Below, one piece after another: positions 62,691 through 64,000 of a stretch of 64,000 nt of DNA. The translations under genes were made by a program, and so were the position numbers. Below the pieces are notes generated by a model. It was given only the letters and a program-made list of their open reading frames with translations, ran no database searches and was not told the DNA's origin. The stretch's first letter is position 1. Each line of letters opens with the position of its first letter. Source of the stretch: Bartonella bacilliformis KC583 (GTDB lineage Bacteria > Pseudomonadota > Alphaproteobacteria > Rhizobiales > Rhizobiaceae); contig NC_008783.1 of NCBI RefSeq assembly GCF_000015445.1, positions 937,001 to 1,001,000 on the forward strand, written 5' to 3'.

Positions 62691-64000
62691 TCATTTTATC
62701 TTATTTTCCTCACTCTCGTCTGTTCTTTCATTAAACCAACAGCCAAATCCTTCAATTAAAGCTTCTGTTGCGTGTGTCTGCTCTAATTCAACCTTTGTTT
62801 CACGCAACAGATCAAAAATTTCGCTACTAGGATTATTCAAGAGTTGCTCCTCAATATCTTGCAATCTCTTATGTAGGTGGTGTTCTTGAAGATGCAAGTA
62901 GATAGCTTGTTTCAACACAGAACGAGCATCTTCTATAGGAGCTCTAGCGAAGAAAGTACGCATACCAACCTTTTGTACAAGATTCATCATATGCTCTAAA
63001 ATAATCTTTTGTCCTTTTTTTTCTAAAGCTATGATCATCGTCTCTTCAGCAAGAAGACACTGACTACCAAGAATTTCTAACATAGATTGATGAAAATTCA
63101 TCAATTGAGTATTTTTCAATTCTAACTCAGCAAGAACTTCAAAATTTTCATGCCAAAGATCAGGATAGTGTGCTAAAACTAGCAAAATAACTGCTTCTCG
63201 TAAAGGAATAGAGTGTGACGAAGTGCGCACCATGTCGGAATTTTCTAAAGCAGAAAAAATTTTTCCCTGAAATATCCCATTTTTTTGATTTTCACTGTAC
63301 CCTTCTGTACTCTTCTTTTTTGAAAAAGATGAACGAAAAAAATCAAAAAGTCGCTTTTTTATATCTTGCAAATAATAACGACGTACACTCTCATCTTTAA
63401 TCTTAAAGATCTCCTGTTTCAGTTCTCGTTCTAACGCTGCTCGCTCTTCTGGTGTTTCAAAACGCTTTCCATAAGTGGCACGCAACCATAAAAGTTCAAT
63501 TAGCGGAATTGATTTTTGCACATAAGAATCAAAAAATTTTGCACCACCAACACGAACAATCTCATCAGGATCTTGTCCTTGTGGCAACAAAATAAAGCGC
63601 ACAGACAGCCCTGCTTTCAAAAGAGGCAAGACACGATCGGCAACACGAAAAGCAGCTTTTAAACCAGCATCATCCCCATCAAAGCATAAAATTGGATCAG
63701 AACTCATCTTCCACAAAAGCTCAATTTGAGCCTCTGTTAACGCTGTCCCCAGAGGAGCAACCACTTTCTCAAAACCAGCCTTAATTAAACTGATAACATC
63801 TATATAACCTTCAACAACAAGGATGGAAGGTGCTTTTTCTCCACTCGTGAAGGAGTTATTTTTGCGAGCAGAAGCTGCGTTATAAAGTATATTTCCCTTA
63901 TGAAACAGCACCGTTTCAGGACTATTGAGATATTTTGCCTGGACATCTTGATCTAGCGTACGTCCTCCAAAAGCGACAACGCGCCCGCGTAAATCTTGAA
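62691..64000 (-). CDS. dnaG: DNA primase DnaG (N-terminus beyond right edge)
   Basis: RNA primer synthesis at the replication fork. The frame is open to the right edge, so the N-terminal zinc-binding domain and part of the core are missing; about 436 codons remain. The reading frame enters with RGRVVAFGGRTLDQDVQAKY and LNSPETVLFHKGN, both typical of DnaG. The TOPRIM domain has VVEGYIDVISL (catalytic Glu) and CFDGDDAGLKAA (metal-binding Asp pair). The C-terminal DnaB-binding region is divergent and ends in ALIEGFGCWFNERTDE. A GTG at 63911 is only an internal codon. Confidence 0.95.
   Translation of the reverse strand, partial: QDLRGRVVAFGGRTLDQDVQAKYLNSPETVLFHKGNILYNAASARKNNSFTSGEKAPSILVVEGYIDVISLIKAGFEKVVAPLGTALTEAQIELLWKMSSDPILCFDGDDAGLKAAFRVADRVLPLLKAGLSVRFILLPQGQDPDEIVRVGGAKFFDSYVQKSIPLIELLWLRATYGKRFETPEERAALERELKQEIFKIKDESVRRYYLQDIKKRLFDFFRSSFSKKKSTEGYSENQKNGIFQGKIFSALENSDMVRTSSHSIPLREAVILLVLAHYPDLWHENFEVLAELELKNTQLMNFHQSMLEILGSQCLLAEETMIIALEKKGQKIILEHMMNLVQKVGMRTFFARAPIEDARSVLKQAIYLHLQEHHLHKRLQDIEEQLLNNPSSEIFDLLRETKVELEQTHATEALIEGFGCWFNERTDESEENKIK

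Overview
The window is a stretch of chromosome from an alphaproteobacterium of the order Rhizobiales, almost certainly a Bartonella species. The base composition is AT-rich. At the left edge lies a BadA/Vomp-type trimeric autotransporter with the Bartonella extended signal peptide. The tmRNA gene is of the circularly permuted alphaproteobacterial type, the SIMPL protein resembles Brucella BP26, and gene order follows the Rhizobiales pattern but with losses (a serB relic, no ilvB/ilvH beside ilvC, no mraZ at the head of the dcw cluster), as expected of a reduced host-adapted genome.

Layout. 1-3015: N-terminal 1005 codons of a minus-strand adhesin that runs off the left edge. 4025-5425: cycA-like amino-acid permease. 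5499-10323: ilvC, pdxJ, a RecD-like helicase and miaA, all minus, miaA being split by a one-base shift in an A11 tract. 10443-10712: probable serB relic. 10859-16009: degP-hflC-hflK and folA-thyA, minus. 16222-17529: MFS transporter. 17621-19266: DUF2853 gene, permuted ssrA, sspB and a DUF4169 gene. 19624-26319: uvrD, a hexapeptide acetyltransferase (minus), SCO1, prmA and aminopeptidase P. 26536-32408: ligA, recN, bamD and lpxC, minus. 32629-51108: a nearly complete division and cell-wall (dcw) cluster, minus, transcribed rsmH-ftsL-ftsI-murE-murF-mraY-murD-ftsW-murG-murC-murB-ddlB-ftsQ-ftsA-ftsZ. 51353-51733: rnpB, just upstream of that cluster. 52206-52920: a small membrane-anchored hypothetical protein and a candidate sRNA with a 14-nt homopolymer. 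53532-60002: ettA, pncA, a DUF475 membrane protein, a divergent XRE regulator, a DUF1508 protein, tRNA-Ile(CAT) and a BP26-like SIMPL protein. 60353-64000: rpoD and a truncated dnaG, minus.

How the genes work together. The rsmH-to-lpxC block supplies peptidoglycan precursors, the divisome, outer-membrane assembly (BamD) and lipid A synthesis (LpxC). ssrA and sspB are neighbours and act in one pathway: tmRNA tags stalled polypeptides and SspB delivers them to ClpXP. DegP-HflC-HflK form an envelope quality-control group. folA-thyA form a thymidylate pair. CycA uptake together with a decayed serB suggests reliance on host serine, glycine and alanine.

Most of the window is conserved housekeeping sequence. 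The points most worth a second look are the minus-strand sRNA candidate with a C14 loop (about 52776-52920), the A11 frameshift in miaA, the serB relic, the promoter and palindromic operator before the XRE gene, and the internal module duplications of the adhesin. I found no CRISPR array, insertion sequence, prophage or clear novel multi-gene system. All identifications are from reading the sequence and remembered family features; no database search was run.
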